A stretch of DNA of 64,000 nucleotides from Chaetoderma sp. LZ-2023a (lineage: Eukaryota; Mollusca; Caudofoveata; Chaetodermatida; Chaetodermatidae). The position numbers and the translations under genes were made by a program. Every line of letters begins with the position of its first letter. Position 1 is the stretch's first letter. The stretch lies in assembly GCA_034401795.1 (NCBI GenBank), contig CM067372.1:16090424-16154423 (forward strand). The letters run 5' to 3'. The notes beneath the pieces are model-generated. The model made no database searches, was not told the origin of the DNA, and was given only the letters and a program-made list of their open reading frames with translations. Below, in pieces: positions 53,061 through 63,911 of the stretch.

Positions 53061-54450
53061 GCTGAGCCATTGGATTGGATTGGATTGGATGTCCTGGTAA
53101 ACCGACATTCGTCATGAGTATGAAGTTTTGCATACCCGCCACTATACCTGATTCATAGTAGGAGTGTCATCATGTTCTGATGTCTGGATTTCTTGACTGC
53201 AGTGACAGATTGGATTGGATTGGATTGGTTGTTCTTGTGAACTGACATTCGTCATGCGTATGAAATTTTGCATTCCCGCCACTATACTTGACTCATAGTA
53301 GGAGTGTCATCATGAAATTTTGCATTCCCGCCACTATACTTGACTCATAGTAGGAGTGTCATCATGAAATCTTGCATTCCTGCCACTATACTTGACTCAT
53401 AGTAGGAGTGTCATCATGTTCTGATCTCTTATTCACTGATTGTGGCCTGTCTTCTGTGACACATGGATTGTTTCCCTGATCGAAATGGAACTGATGCTTT
53501 GCTAATTGACAATGATCCGATGAGCTGTGTTACAGCTATTGTAACGTGATCAGGATGGAACTTTATTACATAATCACTCCTATATAACACTATGTTTGAT
53601 TACATCAAGTGCATGTTTAGCTAGGAATGTTAATCGACAAAATCAAATGAATCGGTTTGGATCAATATGATTAAATTGATGTTAAGTGTGTTTAGACACA
53701 TTCATGAACTATGGAATAAACTATGTGTATGTGTAGACCAAATTATGACTGCAATAGAGTATGTACAAATATTTGTTATATGATTTGTTGCATCATTTAT
53801 TTGAATACCATTCGCATCCCTTTCCATTAAATTGTTACGGTGTGGTTCCAAGAACATGTATTAAGGTTACACCTTGCGGAAAATAACAGATTGGATTGGA
53901 TAGGTTTAGTCTGATTTTGTTTGTTCTGGGGAACCGACATTTGTCATGAGTATGAAGTTTTGCGTTGCTGCCACTATACTTGACTCATAGTAGGAGTGTC
54001 ATCATATTCTGATGTCTTACTCACTGATTGTGGCTTGTATTTGGTGACACATGGATTGTTTCCACGATCGAAATGGAACTGATGCTTTGCTAATTGAATA
54101 TGATCCGATGACCCATGTCAATTAATTACAGCTATTGTAACGTGATCATGCTTATAGGATGGAGTCGGTTTGAATCAATATGATTACATAATCACTCCTA
54201 AATAACACTGGTTCATTACATCAAGTGCCTGTTTAGCTAGGAAGTGTATAACGTTTGAAATTTATATAGTCACTTAGTTTATTCCAAAGTCTTGTACGTG
54301 TAAACCACATTATGACTGCAATAGAGTATGTACAAATGTTTCTTATATGATTTGTTGCATCATTTATTTGAATGCCGTTCACATCCCTTTCCCTTATTAC
54401 ATTGTGGTCCCAAGAACATGTATTAAGGTTACACTTTGTGGAATATAACC
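53061..54450. repeat. Local diverged duplication with GATTG arrays
   Basis: Contains GATTGGATTGGATTGG arrays, and a segment CCGCCACTATACTTGACTCA then TAGTAGGAGTGTCATCATG repeated in tandem (about 53140, 53275, 53320, 53370 and again at about 53970). A longer block (about 53100-53880) recurs in diverged form at about 53890-54445: same order of CACATGGATTGTTTCC, TAACGTGATCA, GACTGCAATAGAGTATGTAC, GTTCCAAGAACATGTATTAA. No gene is recognised. Confidence 0.75.
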
Positions 54451-54671
54451 CTTTTCTAAATTAGTTTAGGAACAAATTTCAACTTAATGTTTTAAAACTC
54501 TGTCCTAAATTGACTATTTGTTCTTTTGTTAAATATTACTAAATTGTCAAAATTTCTGGTAACCTCGTTACATTAAGTTTTTTCTCAGCTGTACTATAGA
54601 GGGCCCCCAACAACTGCATCAGTGGTGAGCTCTAAGCAGTGGAGATGGCTATGACATGCGTGCAGAATGCA

Positions 54672-55836
54672 GGGCCAAAATGGCGCTATTAGCAGGACCA
54701 GGCACAGTTCTTCTCGATCTTCACCAGAACCTTCGGGAGAAGGATGGTAGGTGGTGCTTCCATCGCCAGCTTATCACCCGAGCATCTGTATCAACAGCAT
54801 TTGGATCTGGAATCGGCAAGACATAAGGCATGATTTGAGCACTTTCCTTTGTGATGAACAAGTCCACATTGGGTTTGCCCAAATGCTCAAAGATCCCTTA
54901 TAGAACCGAAGGGTTGAGAGACCATTCTGTTGGCATAATCCTCTGTCTGTGAGACAAAGCATCCGCCAGAATGTTCAATCGCCCAGGAATGTGAGCTGCT
55001 TTCAAAACAACTGAGTAATTCCTGCACCATTGAATCAAGTTCCACACTTTCATACAGTGTGGGAGACCTGGTCCCGCCTTGGCGATTTATGTATGATACA
55101 ACCTTGCCCCTGACTTCTGAAAAGAATCTCTCCAGTGACTATCTTGGAGAGTCATTGTGCCCGAGACCGTGTGTTCTCCCAGACAGATACCTCAACCCCT
55201 CCAGCGATGCATCCGTGTATACGAACAGTTGGGGGTGGGGTAGGTGAAGCAAAACTCCTACTAGGAGATTCTGATGCTCCTTCCACCATGCAAGATCCGA
55301 CATTATCAGCTCCAAAACCAGTATAGGTTTTGTCTGATCTCTGTTTCCAGAGTGACATCAGATACAACTGGATCAGTCTTCACATTAGAGCCATTGGAGA
55401 CCATCATGGCCAGCATCTGAAGAAACCTCTTCGCCTGAATGTGGTTTCCCACTCGAAATCCTTTAAGAATGGCTTACACGGTGTCAGGCTTGACCCTGAT
55501 GGATAAACCATGCCTTTCTCTAGGTTGAATCGCATTCCCCAATCGACAAAGTGTTGAGTTGGTGTCAACTCAGATTTCTCCTTGTTGATTATCCACCCTA
55601 GATCTGAAGGCAATTTCAGAGTCAGAGCCGTATCCATCTCTAACCTGGCTTGCGTGTCCACCTTGATAAGCCAATCGTCTATGTAGGTGTGAAGCACCAC
55701 ATTCTCTTTCTGAGAAATGCTGTCATCGCTTGGACCACTCTGGTGCAGACCCTTGGAGCCATCAACAGGCCGAATGGGAGCACTACAAACTCCCAGACAT
55801 AATTCTGAAACGCAAATCGCAGAAACCTGTGGCAGC
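54672..55836 (-). pseudogene. Relic RT-RNase H of DIRS F
   Basis: Matches copy E from about 44203 to 45478. Fragments in different frames include TYIDDWLIKVDTQARLEMDT (RT YIDD box), WIINKEKSELTPTQHFVDWG, and ITPSPTPPPTVRIHGC-type shadows of the RNase H region. Several stops and indels; the RNase H segment around the VYTD box survives only as DNA similarity (about 55200-55240). Non-functional. Confidence 0.85.
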
Positions 55837-57272
55837 TAGAGCTGGGCGGTCTGACGGTAGTACCGTGAGGACCGCGGTATACCGTGAACCGATACTGTGA
55901 CAGTTGACATTTCCAAATACTGTGAATACCGTCCATAATGTTTGAGCAATATTTGAGAAATATATTCATAAAATCTGACTTGACCAAGGGTAAATAGGTG
56001 CTAATAGTGCCAAAAATACAGGCATCCCTAACTATTAGCCGAGTTGAGGTGAAAGGGTCGTTGTAAAAACAAACATCAAGACGTCAATTACAAAATAATG
56101 ACAGGCAGAATTGTATGTCAAACGTACGTCTTCAAAGTCTCACGGTAAAATTGCTCTAGTTAAAACATCTAAACTCATTCTCTGGCCGTAATTACACCAT
56201 AATATATTCCCTATTCCCGTTTCTATTATTTGTAATTTATTACTCCAAGCATTTTGTCACCGAACAAACACGCTCGAATAACAAAATAACATACAAACTG
56301 CGTGGTATTCAAACACACCAGCGATCTCACAAAGACGTATCTGATTGGTTGGTCATGAACTAGATCGTGGGAAAATACATTTACTACGCTGAATTTATCA
56401 ATGAAAATTTACTAAAACATAGTATTTGCTCACGCAGTTTTGATCACGTGCTAATTTATTAACAACGAGCAGCGTTGAAGTCGTGGGGTTTTTTTCTGTC
56501 TTGTTTTAAGAAATTTCTTTACGGATTAAATCCAGTTTAAGTAACGACACCTAAAAATAATAGTGTTTTAGTTTTTGTAATTCATTTTTCAACTGGCTAC
56601 ACGTCGGAAGTTCGCGGAAATAGCTTTTTACACGCATTGTTCACGTGAAGCATGGCGAGTAAAGTGTCTGCACATCGGGTACTCGGTAATTATCAGAAGC
56701 TTTGGAATCGGCTATGTTCAATGTCGTGTTATATGTATGTGTATAGGCCTGTTTTCGCGAGTAACAGAATATACGACTCCAACAGAAATAAAAGCGTACA
56801 ACACTCACCCCGTTTAAATACTCGCGGATTTTGTCTGGACTCTGTTTATCAAAGCGCTCGACTGCCAAAATAAAATTTACCGTTTGCTGGTCGCACACAT
56901 TAATAGCAAGAACAATCGAGATTGAAAATAGTGCACCCCAATGTCTCAAACAGCGGGTTATAGTTAGCGAGTCGACCAAACCCTTTGACCGATATTCCCG
57001 TGAATGATATTACGTCAATAAAAATAGTGACCTAATAAAATCGTGAAACTAAACAGTCGCAATAGCCATGTTTTTCTTCTCTAAATCAGGAAGCCGATTT
57101 ATTTATTTTACCTATATTTACCGTTGATTGGAGATGGAAGTGTAAAGGAAATGGAAATGTTTTTTCTAATTTTGTGGCATGCCTCAAGCCCAGATGACGG
57201 TATACCGTGGTACCACGGTATTTTTTCATGGTACCGATACCGTCATGTAAATATCAATACCGCCCAGCTCTA
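55837..57272. mobile_element. hAT-type nonautonomous element 1 (1.44 kb)
   Basis: Ends TAGAGCTGGGCGGT and the inverted ACCGCCCAGCTCTA. Flanks GTGGCAGC (55829-55836) and GAGGCAGC (57273-57280) form an 8-bp duplication with one mismatch. Subterminal repeats ACGGTA/TACCGTG are frequent. No transposase frame is seen, so it needed another element's transposase. It interrupts DIRS relic F. Confidence 0.82.
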
Positions 57273-57280
57273 GAGGCAGC

Positions 57281-57737
57281 CCTTGTTAATTGGAATGTGA
57301 AAATATGCATCTTTCAGATCGATTGATACACACCACATTACTTTCCTCAATCCCACCGTTACCATCCTCGGTGTTTCCATTTTGAACTGAGGCGTATAGA
57401 TTAACCAATTAAATGGCCTGAGATTGAGTACGGGTCTCCTCCCCACCCCACCCCCACTTGTGCTTTTGGGAACAAGGAATGTGTTTGAATAGAAGCCTGG
57501 AGTGTACTGGTTTGCTGGCTTTATTGCTTCCTTCAGAAGCAAGCCTGACGCTTCATTTTGAATGGCTTCTAACTTGTCTGGCTCCCTTGGTACGGGAGTC
57601 CCGACTGGTGCCAAAAACAGATTTTGTGGTGGGAAGTCCCACCACTCTGGCATGTATCCCTGGTATATCCACCGCAGGACCAGACTGGCTGATGTCCCAC
57701 CTCGCCAAGCCTCCACCCATGATAGGCACATTGACAC
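57281..57737 (-). pseudogene. Relic N-terminal RT of DIRS F
   Basis: Open piece 57270-57737 with WVEAWRGGTSASLVLRWIYQ, EWWDFPPQNLFLAPVG, GFYSNTFLVPKSTSGGG and SIDLKDAYFHIP. It joins in sense to 54672-55836 across the hAT insertion (the SIDLKDAYFHIP box is followed in copy E by MNRSWHRFLRFAF, here at the far side). It gives a more complete fingers region than copy E, which has a deletion there. Confidence 0.85.
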
Positions 57738-57904
57738 CTATGGAGGGCGTCTGGCTCGCGATCTGCTCACGCCACACCCCACCTCCCTTTTTGATGGAGA
57801 TAGAAAGCCATTTAGATAGATCTAAGCTTGACCTGTCCGTCTGGCACCACTGTTCCTGTTGAACAGGTGCTGCCCAGGTGGATGTGAAGGGTGCTTCCGT
57901 ACCC

Positions 57905-58344
57905 TCAGGTACGATCCGCTCTCTTCTTTCCGCCCTTTGAGGCCTTACCCCTACACTTCCCACCTCTATGGTGACCAGGGCCGCCACCAGGGCATGCAGG
58001 GGCCTCCTTAGCCTTCTTTGCCGGAGGCAGTTGAGAGGGCCCAGAGGTTGCACTAGAAGGTGCAGCTTCCGCTTTGCTTTTCTGCTTGTGTTTCTTCGCA
58101 GAAGACTGTCCGGCTGGTGGCTTGGACGCAGTCTCTAGTGCATGAGCCTGGCACAATAGTTCCAACTGTATGTTGACCAGCCTATTATGTGCAATGTTTG
58201 CGGAATCCTCTAGGATTGCCCGCGCTTGACCACCGAAGATGTTAGGTCCATTCAGTGGGTGCCAAGCAACGTATCCCTGCCGGCCACAGCTTAATGCATA
58301 TGGTCAATGACCATTTGCCTCCTGGATTTTGTCACATGCGCCTA
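57905..58344 (-). pseudogene. Relic C-terminal Gag of DIRS F
   Basis: Contains LLCQAHALETASKPPAGQS and a Lys/Ser/Pro-rich tail (KKHKQKSKAEAAPSS, LPPAKKAKEAP, GKASKGGKKRADRT). It corresponds to the end of copy E Gag (QAHALGAVGKLLAGQPP, GKSSKGGQKGAHRT). It is broken on the N-terminal side at about 58344 by foreign sequence. Confidence 0.82.
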
Positions 58345-58375
58345 CATGCATCCTCATCTGACAAGATAAGTGTCA

Positions 58376-58815
58376 GCCATCTGTATCTAATTCCTGCCAT
58401 CATTTACAAGAACAAAGACCCAGTCAAAGCAAACGTGCAAGACCTTCTAACGGGCTATGAAACTGATCTGCCCAGTCCTAGTGGCGTAAATATAGAATTA
58501 GAACTTTGGGAGAGAAAGTGGAGAAGAACAGAAAGTGACCACCCCAGCACAGCAAGTGATGCCCTCAAGGTCTGCAGGAAAGAAGACTCCCAGTATCCAT
58601 CACCTTCTAAGGATCCTTTGCACCTCATGTGAGACAGAAAGGGCTAGCTAAGTGAGCTTAGCTATCTCAACACATACTTAAGAGCAACAATGGGACAGGA
58701 CAAAATTAATGGGTTGGGTCTGATGCATGTCAATTATGGCATGACAATCGATGTAGAAGAGGTTGTGACTCGCTTCGCTAGATGTCATCCAAAGAAGACT
58801 ACGACTTGTTAATAT
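58376..58815 (+). pseudogene. hAT transposase C-terminal relic (ZMYM/P52rIPK-like)
   Basis: The first open part reads HLYLIPAIIYKNKD, VNIELELWERKWRRTESDHP then STASDALKVCRKEDSQYPSP, matching the LPSP..xELxxWxxKW...PSTxxxALKxC stretch before the hAT dimerisation domain. After a break, another frame gives YLNTYLRATMGQDKINGLGL, MHVNYGMTIDVEEVV and RFARCHPKK: the LRxTMGQDRLNGLALxHxHY...DVEEVVxRFAxxHPRR end of such transposases. The RSFSxL core between them is decayed. It interrupts DIRS relic F. Confidence 0.83.
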
Positions 58816-59616
58816 GATAGAATCAGACTGAGATAGTCAGTCCTAATAATTCTTTTCTATTAAGTTCTCAGACTTACTCGTCTTACACAGTGTTAGGTTT
58901 CTTTTGACTGCCTTTGTAATTTGTTGGAAAGCATTTAGTTTTGCATTAAAGTAATACACATTTGATAGCGATTTGAGTTTATAAACTATGATCTAAGCAC
59001 CCGGGAGCTGCATCGTTCTGACAATATAATACACATTTGATAGTGATTTGAATTTATAAACTATGATCTAAGCATCCGGGAGCTGCATCGTTCCCCACTC
59101 CCCTCCCCAATCCCCCAACCCACCCACCCGGGACTGGTTAAACACTTTCACTTTTGCTCGTCATGAGATTAACCCACTTCTAGGCTTAATTAGGACTTTT
59201 GACATTCACCAATTATGTCCAAAATGTCATGGGAATATATCCTCAAATATCAGAAAAGTATATCCACAAAAGAGCTGAAAGTTGTTAAATGCCATTTCAG
59301 AGCATCTAATTTACAAAAGATTTCTCTGGGAGAATGCCCAGACTCCCGCACCCGCAGTAGAGGGGGGGGGGGGGGGGGGGGGGGACCTCAGATCATATAG
59401 CCTCTGAAAGACTGACCTTACCACACCATAGACTTTGCCTGTGTCAATTGAAAGGCAGTCCATATTCAGTGGGCGGAAATTCTTTGGGAAAATAAATTTA
59501 ACAGTAAAATGACCCTTAAAATATAATAATTTTATCAGCCAACTGACGATTCATATTCACCTCCAGAAATGCAGGAGAGGCCATCCCGGACCCCCAACTG
59601 GTGAGTCTGACAACAC
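58816..59616. other. Spacer with a short duplication and a G23 run
   Basis: A tandem duplication of about 73 bp (ATACACATTTGATAG.GATTTGA.TTTATAAACTATGATCTAAG) covers about 58957-59090. G23 is at 59362-59384. The ORF 59215-59400 crosses the G-run and is not supported. Nothing else recognised. Confidence 0.6.
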
Positions 59617-60635
59617 TAGGGCTGCGCGATATACCGATACCATATTTAAAACCGATATCCTGCACTGACGATTTCATAACCGATTTAAAAAAATAAATAT
59701 CGAAAAACCGAATAGGAACATATTTTCGGTTTTTCGTATCAGGATTGTTAAAAATAAAAGATACTAACGAGCATGAAAAGCGCAATGAATAATAATGGCT
59801 ACACTTTCCATAAAGCTACATTCGGGGCAACTAATAATTGAACGTGGCCCCAATTGCGCATATTGTGTAACTCCATGTAACTCGCTGTACGCCGAGAGAA
59901 ATCAAGCAGTGAATTAATTAAATAAATATCCACTCGTCTTTTCTCTGGTAGTCTCAGATAAATTTGCAATATAAAACACAATACTAACGCGGGAATTTGT
60001 CATTGAAATTTGTATCGGGGAAAACATTTCTAAACAACGGCATCCATTTTATTTACGTCACCGGCTAATTAACATAATGCAGTCGTCCCAAAACTAAATC
60101 GCCCGAATGCATAAAAATCTCGCCAATAAATATAATGCTGAATACATTTTGCTGATTAAGATATAATTTTAAATAAAATTATTACTCAAACCGTTTTTAA
60201 AACGTTATCTTCTATACACAATATCATATTAACTTATGAAATTCGTGTTCACAATATTACAGTTAATATTTTCTTCAAGGCATGATTTCGTCCTCGGGCC
60301 GAATTGGAAATGAAAGAAGAAAGGGATATAATTACATCATAATTAATTACAATCACGTGATTTATGTCTTTTCGCAAGTCTATTTAACTGTGCGTAATAT
60401 TTAGGCGGTCTAATTAATAATTTCACTCCCGCGATGATGGATATTATAAGGTATATTAAGCTTTAAAGGCGTAAAACGTTACGAATGTATCAGGGCGTGA
60501 AAATACATTCTGTTTTCGTGCTATTTTTTATCATTTAAATCTTTTGTTTCATGTCCATAAAACCGATATTCGGTTAAAACCGATATGAAGTCATATCGAA
60601 ACCGATATGGCTGTAAGCCAAACCGCGCAGCCCTA
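59617..60635. mobile_element. hAT-type nonautonomous element 2 (1.02 kb)
   Basis: Ends TAGGGCTGCGCGATAT and GCGCAGCCCTA, flanked by a perfect 8-bp duplication GACAACAC (59609-59616 and 60636-60643). Subterminal repeats ACCGATAT/ATATCGGT are abundant on both sides. AT-rich centre without a transposase frame. The ends differ from hAT-type element 1, so it is another family. Confidence 0.9.
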
Positions 60636-60655
60636 GACAACACCTTAAAATATTT

Positions 60656-61202
60656 CTGGATTCGCCCCTAAGCAGTCATTCTTTGTGAGCGTTGGGACCG
60701 ATCCGTAGCGCTTGTATTCCAACTTGGGAATACCGCACCTTGCCTGCACCTCCCTGGAGGTCGCAGGGAGCTGGCTCTTGGTAGAGAGCTGATTAGCGTA
60801 AATCTCTGCAAGTAGTTCCCTAAAATTTGTATCCAGGCCAATGCTCGGAATCCAAGCTGTGGGCAAGACTCCCATCCGTATGGCTGCCACCGACGGACGG
60901 AGAATGTCCTCCTCAGATGTGGCCAAGACCATGGATAGATCAACTCTGGATAACCAAGCCAAGGCCTCAATCCTATCCGTCTCTGTGGAAGACACCCCTG
61001 TAAACACATCACCCGTTGATGTGTTTACAGGTCTACCAGAAGCGGCCTCCAGGCAAGGAGCCGCTGATGGATAGCCATAAGAACCGGAACCATGTGGTTC
61101 TGCCACCACCCCATGGAACAATCCAATCCATGGGGAACCCAATGGTTCCAGACCATACACAGGCGCCAAAGGCACCCTGTGTCTAGCCGCTGGATCAGGC
61201 AT
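60656..61202 (-). pseudogene. Relic Gag middle region of DIRS F
   Basis: Open piece with VPLAPVYGLEPLGSPWIGLF, STGDVFTGVSSTETDRIEAL and SREVQARCGIPKLEYKRYGS. This is the family 2 counterpart of the family 1 block PREVARRCRIVPLDYQRYG, which is missing from copy E. It shows that the box was ancestral to both families. Broken at both ends. Confidence 0.82.
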
Positions 61203-61227
61203 GATAGGGGAGTACCACGCCTGACCA

Positions 61228-61375
61228 TACCCATGTCTCCTCCTGCTCTCCTGTATGTCATGGTTGGTGGTTTTTAGTGTCTGCAGTCTGTTGGTGTATG
61301 AAAGATTTCTTAGTACTGGTACTAGCTTTGTTGCTCTGCGCTGTACATTCTCTATGGCGTCAATATTATGCAGTT
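61228..61375 (-). pseudogene. Small LINE RT C-terminal fragment
   Basis: Reverse-strand translation gives HNIDAIENVQRRATKLVPVL then RNLSYTNRLQTLKTT, the IExVQRRATKxxPxLxxLxYxxRLxxL block found at the end of LINE reverse transcriptases. The plus-strand LINE at the right edge has the same block (EQIEGVQRRATKQLPGMKDL at about 63480). Too short to classify. Confidence 0.7.
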
Positions 61376-61770
61376 AACATATGCCAGGTGTGGATGGACA
61401 AGTGGCTTGTAAAGGAGCCTAAACATATCTAAGGCCAGGAGTGGGAGCACTTAACAATGTCACAGTAGTATTGGGGTGAGAAAGTCGTTGGGAATTGTGA
61501 CTTCGATAGATATTTTATAGTAGATTGTCGGACATACCACATCATGAATGGACCTTGTTGACATCCCTCTCGGCATCTACAAACAAGTGTACGCAGACCC
61601 CAGTAGCACGTTTAAGCCACTCTGAGCATCCCTTGGTCGGGCAATGATGTCATAGAGAATGCATACAGTAGTAGGTGGTGAAATAATAACAAACCAGACC
61701 TCTGACAAAGGGGGAACTCCAAATGCCAAGACAAGACAAGAATCAAGAATAACTGTAAAGAAAGTGTAAA
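61376..61770. other. Unassigned spacer
   Basis: About 395 bp between two LINE relics. No ORF or repeat recognised; it may be 5' sequence of the plus-strand LINE. Confidence 0.4.
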
Positions 61771-62813
61771 TAACTGTATAATATTTGATAAACTAAAATG
61801 TCTGTATACAAATGCAGATCAGCTGCGAAACAAACTCACTGAATTATCAGTTCGAGTAAATACAACTGGACCCCATATTATTGGAATAACAGAAGTTAAA
61901 CCCAAAAACAGCCTATATCCTATACAACCAACAGAACTCAACATTGAAATGTCATCGGATTATGATATATTCTCGAAAAACATTGACAACAACATAGGAA
62001 GAGGACTTTTGATGTATATCTACAAGACACTACAAGCCAAGGAAGTACATATGAAAACACAATATCAGGAAAACCTATTTGTGGAAGTAAAACTAAATGC
62101 TTCAGACAAACATTTGACTGGAGTGATATATAGATCTGACAGTGGAACTAATGAGAATAATGAAAACCTAAGAAAAATTTTACAGGAAGCCAGCAATAAA
62201 AAGTACACACATCTATTAATCACTGGTGATTTTAACTACCCAGACATAAATTTGGAGACCTAGAACACTAGCGGAGACCTTACAGACACACAGGAACACA
62301 GATTCGTGAAGTGTATCCTAGAAAACTATCTGTACCAACATGTTACAAAACCAACACGATGGCGCGGTAGTGATACACCCAACCTGCTGGACCTAATAGT
62401 AAAGAATGAAGAGAATATGGTATCAGAGCTAGAATATCAAAGCCCACTGGGTAAAAGTGATCACTGTGTTCTCCACTTCAATTTTAATTGCTATGCAAAA
62501 ATTCAGCGTATACCCAAATAGAAAGTGCTACGACAAAGCCGACTTCACTGGTGCCCTTAATGAACTACAAGGTGTTGACTGGCAGGTAATTCTAGTAGAT
62601 GAAAACATTAACACCAATTGGTCAATCTTCCTAAATAAGGTAAAAGAAATAGAAAATAGGTATGTCCCTACTAAGCATATTCAAATGACAAGGAAACACA
62701 AACATGGATTTCCAATAAACAGAGACACAATTGAAAAAATAACGCTTAAGAATACATTTTCAAGGAAGGCAATAAAAACCAAAGATCCACAAATACAAAA
62801 AGAAAGCATTTGA
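61771..62813 (+). pseudogene. LINE APE endonuclease and linker
   Basis: The frame gives LKCLYTNADQLRNKLTELSV, HIIGITEVKPKN, THLLITGDFNYPDINLET, then a stop, KPTRWRGSDTPNLLDLIVKN and GKSDHCVLHFNFN. These are the APE-type endonuclease motifs N-A-xx-L.NK, ITE, GDFNYPDI and SDHxxL that nick the target for LINE insertion. A linker follows in another frame (YDKADFTGALNELQGVDWQV, FLNKVKEIENRYVPTKH). Interrupted by a stop at 62261-62263 and a frameshift near 62510. Confidence 0.87.
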
Positions 62814-63911
62814 CACTGTGCGTCACAAGAGACTTATAAGTAAACTGAAATCTTATAATATGAATGAAGGCATAACAGAATGGGTCAAAGACTTCCTTGA
62901 TGGAAGGACACAGCGAGTAGCGGTAAAGGGAGAATACTCTCAAGATGGACAAATGTAACTTCTGGAATACCGCAAGGTTCAGTTTTGGGTCCAATCCTTT
63001 CTGTACTATTCATAAACGACCTTCCAGACATAGTCGAGTCAGAAATGTACTTATTTGCGGATGATACGAAAATACTCACGGCTATCACGGGCAAAAATGA
63101 TCAGGACATCCTTCAAAAGGATCTAGACAAGATGGCAGAATGGAGCAATCTATGGCTGCTGAGGTTCAACCCCGAGAAATGCAAACATATGCACATTGAT
63201 AAGAAACACAAAGTGGATATTAAGTATGAGCTTCATAATAAACCACTTCACACAGCAGGCACTGAGAAGGATATTGGAGTAACAATTGACAATGATCTCA
63301 GGTTCGAACAACACATCTGTGAAAAAGTGAAAAAGCTAACTCCATGTTAGCCTTAATTAGAAGGGCCTTTCAATATTTAAATGAAGAAACGTTTATCCCC
63401 TTATATAAAAGCCTAGTGCGAACACATATGGATTTTGCAAGCCCCATAAGGGCACCACAAAAAGTTAAACATGTAGAACAAATCGAAGGAGTTCAACGTA
63501 GAGCCACAAAGCAACTTCCAGGAATGAAGGATCTAACATACCTTGAGAGGCTAAGACGACTCAAGCTACCAACGTTATCGTACAGGAGAGCGAGGGGGGA
63601 TGTAATAGAGATGTACAAAATTCTTCACGGAGGATATGATAGAGGCCAGTGATTTTGTAAAATTATGGAGCGACGTCACAGAAAGGCAAAGTATTCGAGG
63701 AAACTCTTTGAAGATATATCCTCAAAGGTGCACAACGACGAAAAGACAGCATTACTTCACACTGCGAGTAGCCAAAATATGGAATGACCTCCCTGAAGCA
63801 GTTGTAACTCCACCAACATTAAATTCATTCAAGAACAGATTGGACAAATACTGGAAAAATCAGGTCTTATACGATAACTTTAAAGCATCCATCAAACTGG
63901 AGGAAGTCTAG
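62796..63911 (+). pseudogene. LINE reverse transcriptase, C-terminal half
   Basis: Begins abruptly at KKAFDTVRHKRLISKLKSYN (RT motif A with its Asp), then after a frameshift SGIPQGSVLGPILSVLFIND, MYLFADDTK (the catalytic ADD box), WLLRFNPEKCKHMHI, and after two more frameshifts EQIEGVQRRATKQLPGMKDL, SYRRARGDVIEMYKIL and LRVAKIWNDLPEAVV. About 200 residues of the RT N-terminal side are missing. Not functional. Confidence 0.88.

Larger units (their letters stand above)
54672..61228 (-). mobile_element. DIRS relic F, family 2, interrupted several times
   Basis: Three colinear pieces related to copy E: 54672-55836 (RT/RNase H), 57281-58344 (RT N-terminus and Gag C-terminus) and 60656-61228 (Gag middle). 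They are separated by a hAT-type element (55837-57272) and by a hAT transposase relic plus a second hAT-type element (58345-60655). No YR, ICR or terminal repeat remains. Same orientation as the other DIRS copies. Orientation and order show a single ancestral copy. Confidence 0.85.

Noticed and set aside
54586-54632. Plus-strand microexon between TTTTTTCTCAG and TCAGTG|GTGAGC
   Set aside because: Splice-like signals only; 35 nt with no recognisable protein context.
56641-56979. ORFs inside hAT-type element 1
   Set aside because: Short, no transposase motif, and overlapping on both strands in AT-rich sequence.
59362-59384. G23 run as a regulatory G-quadruplex
   Set aside because: Single homopolymer in a spacer; could be sequencing or assembly related, and no linked feature.
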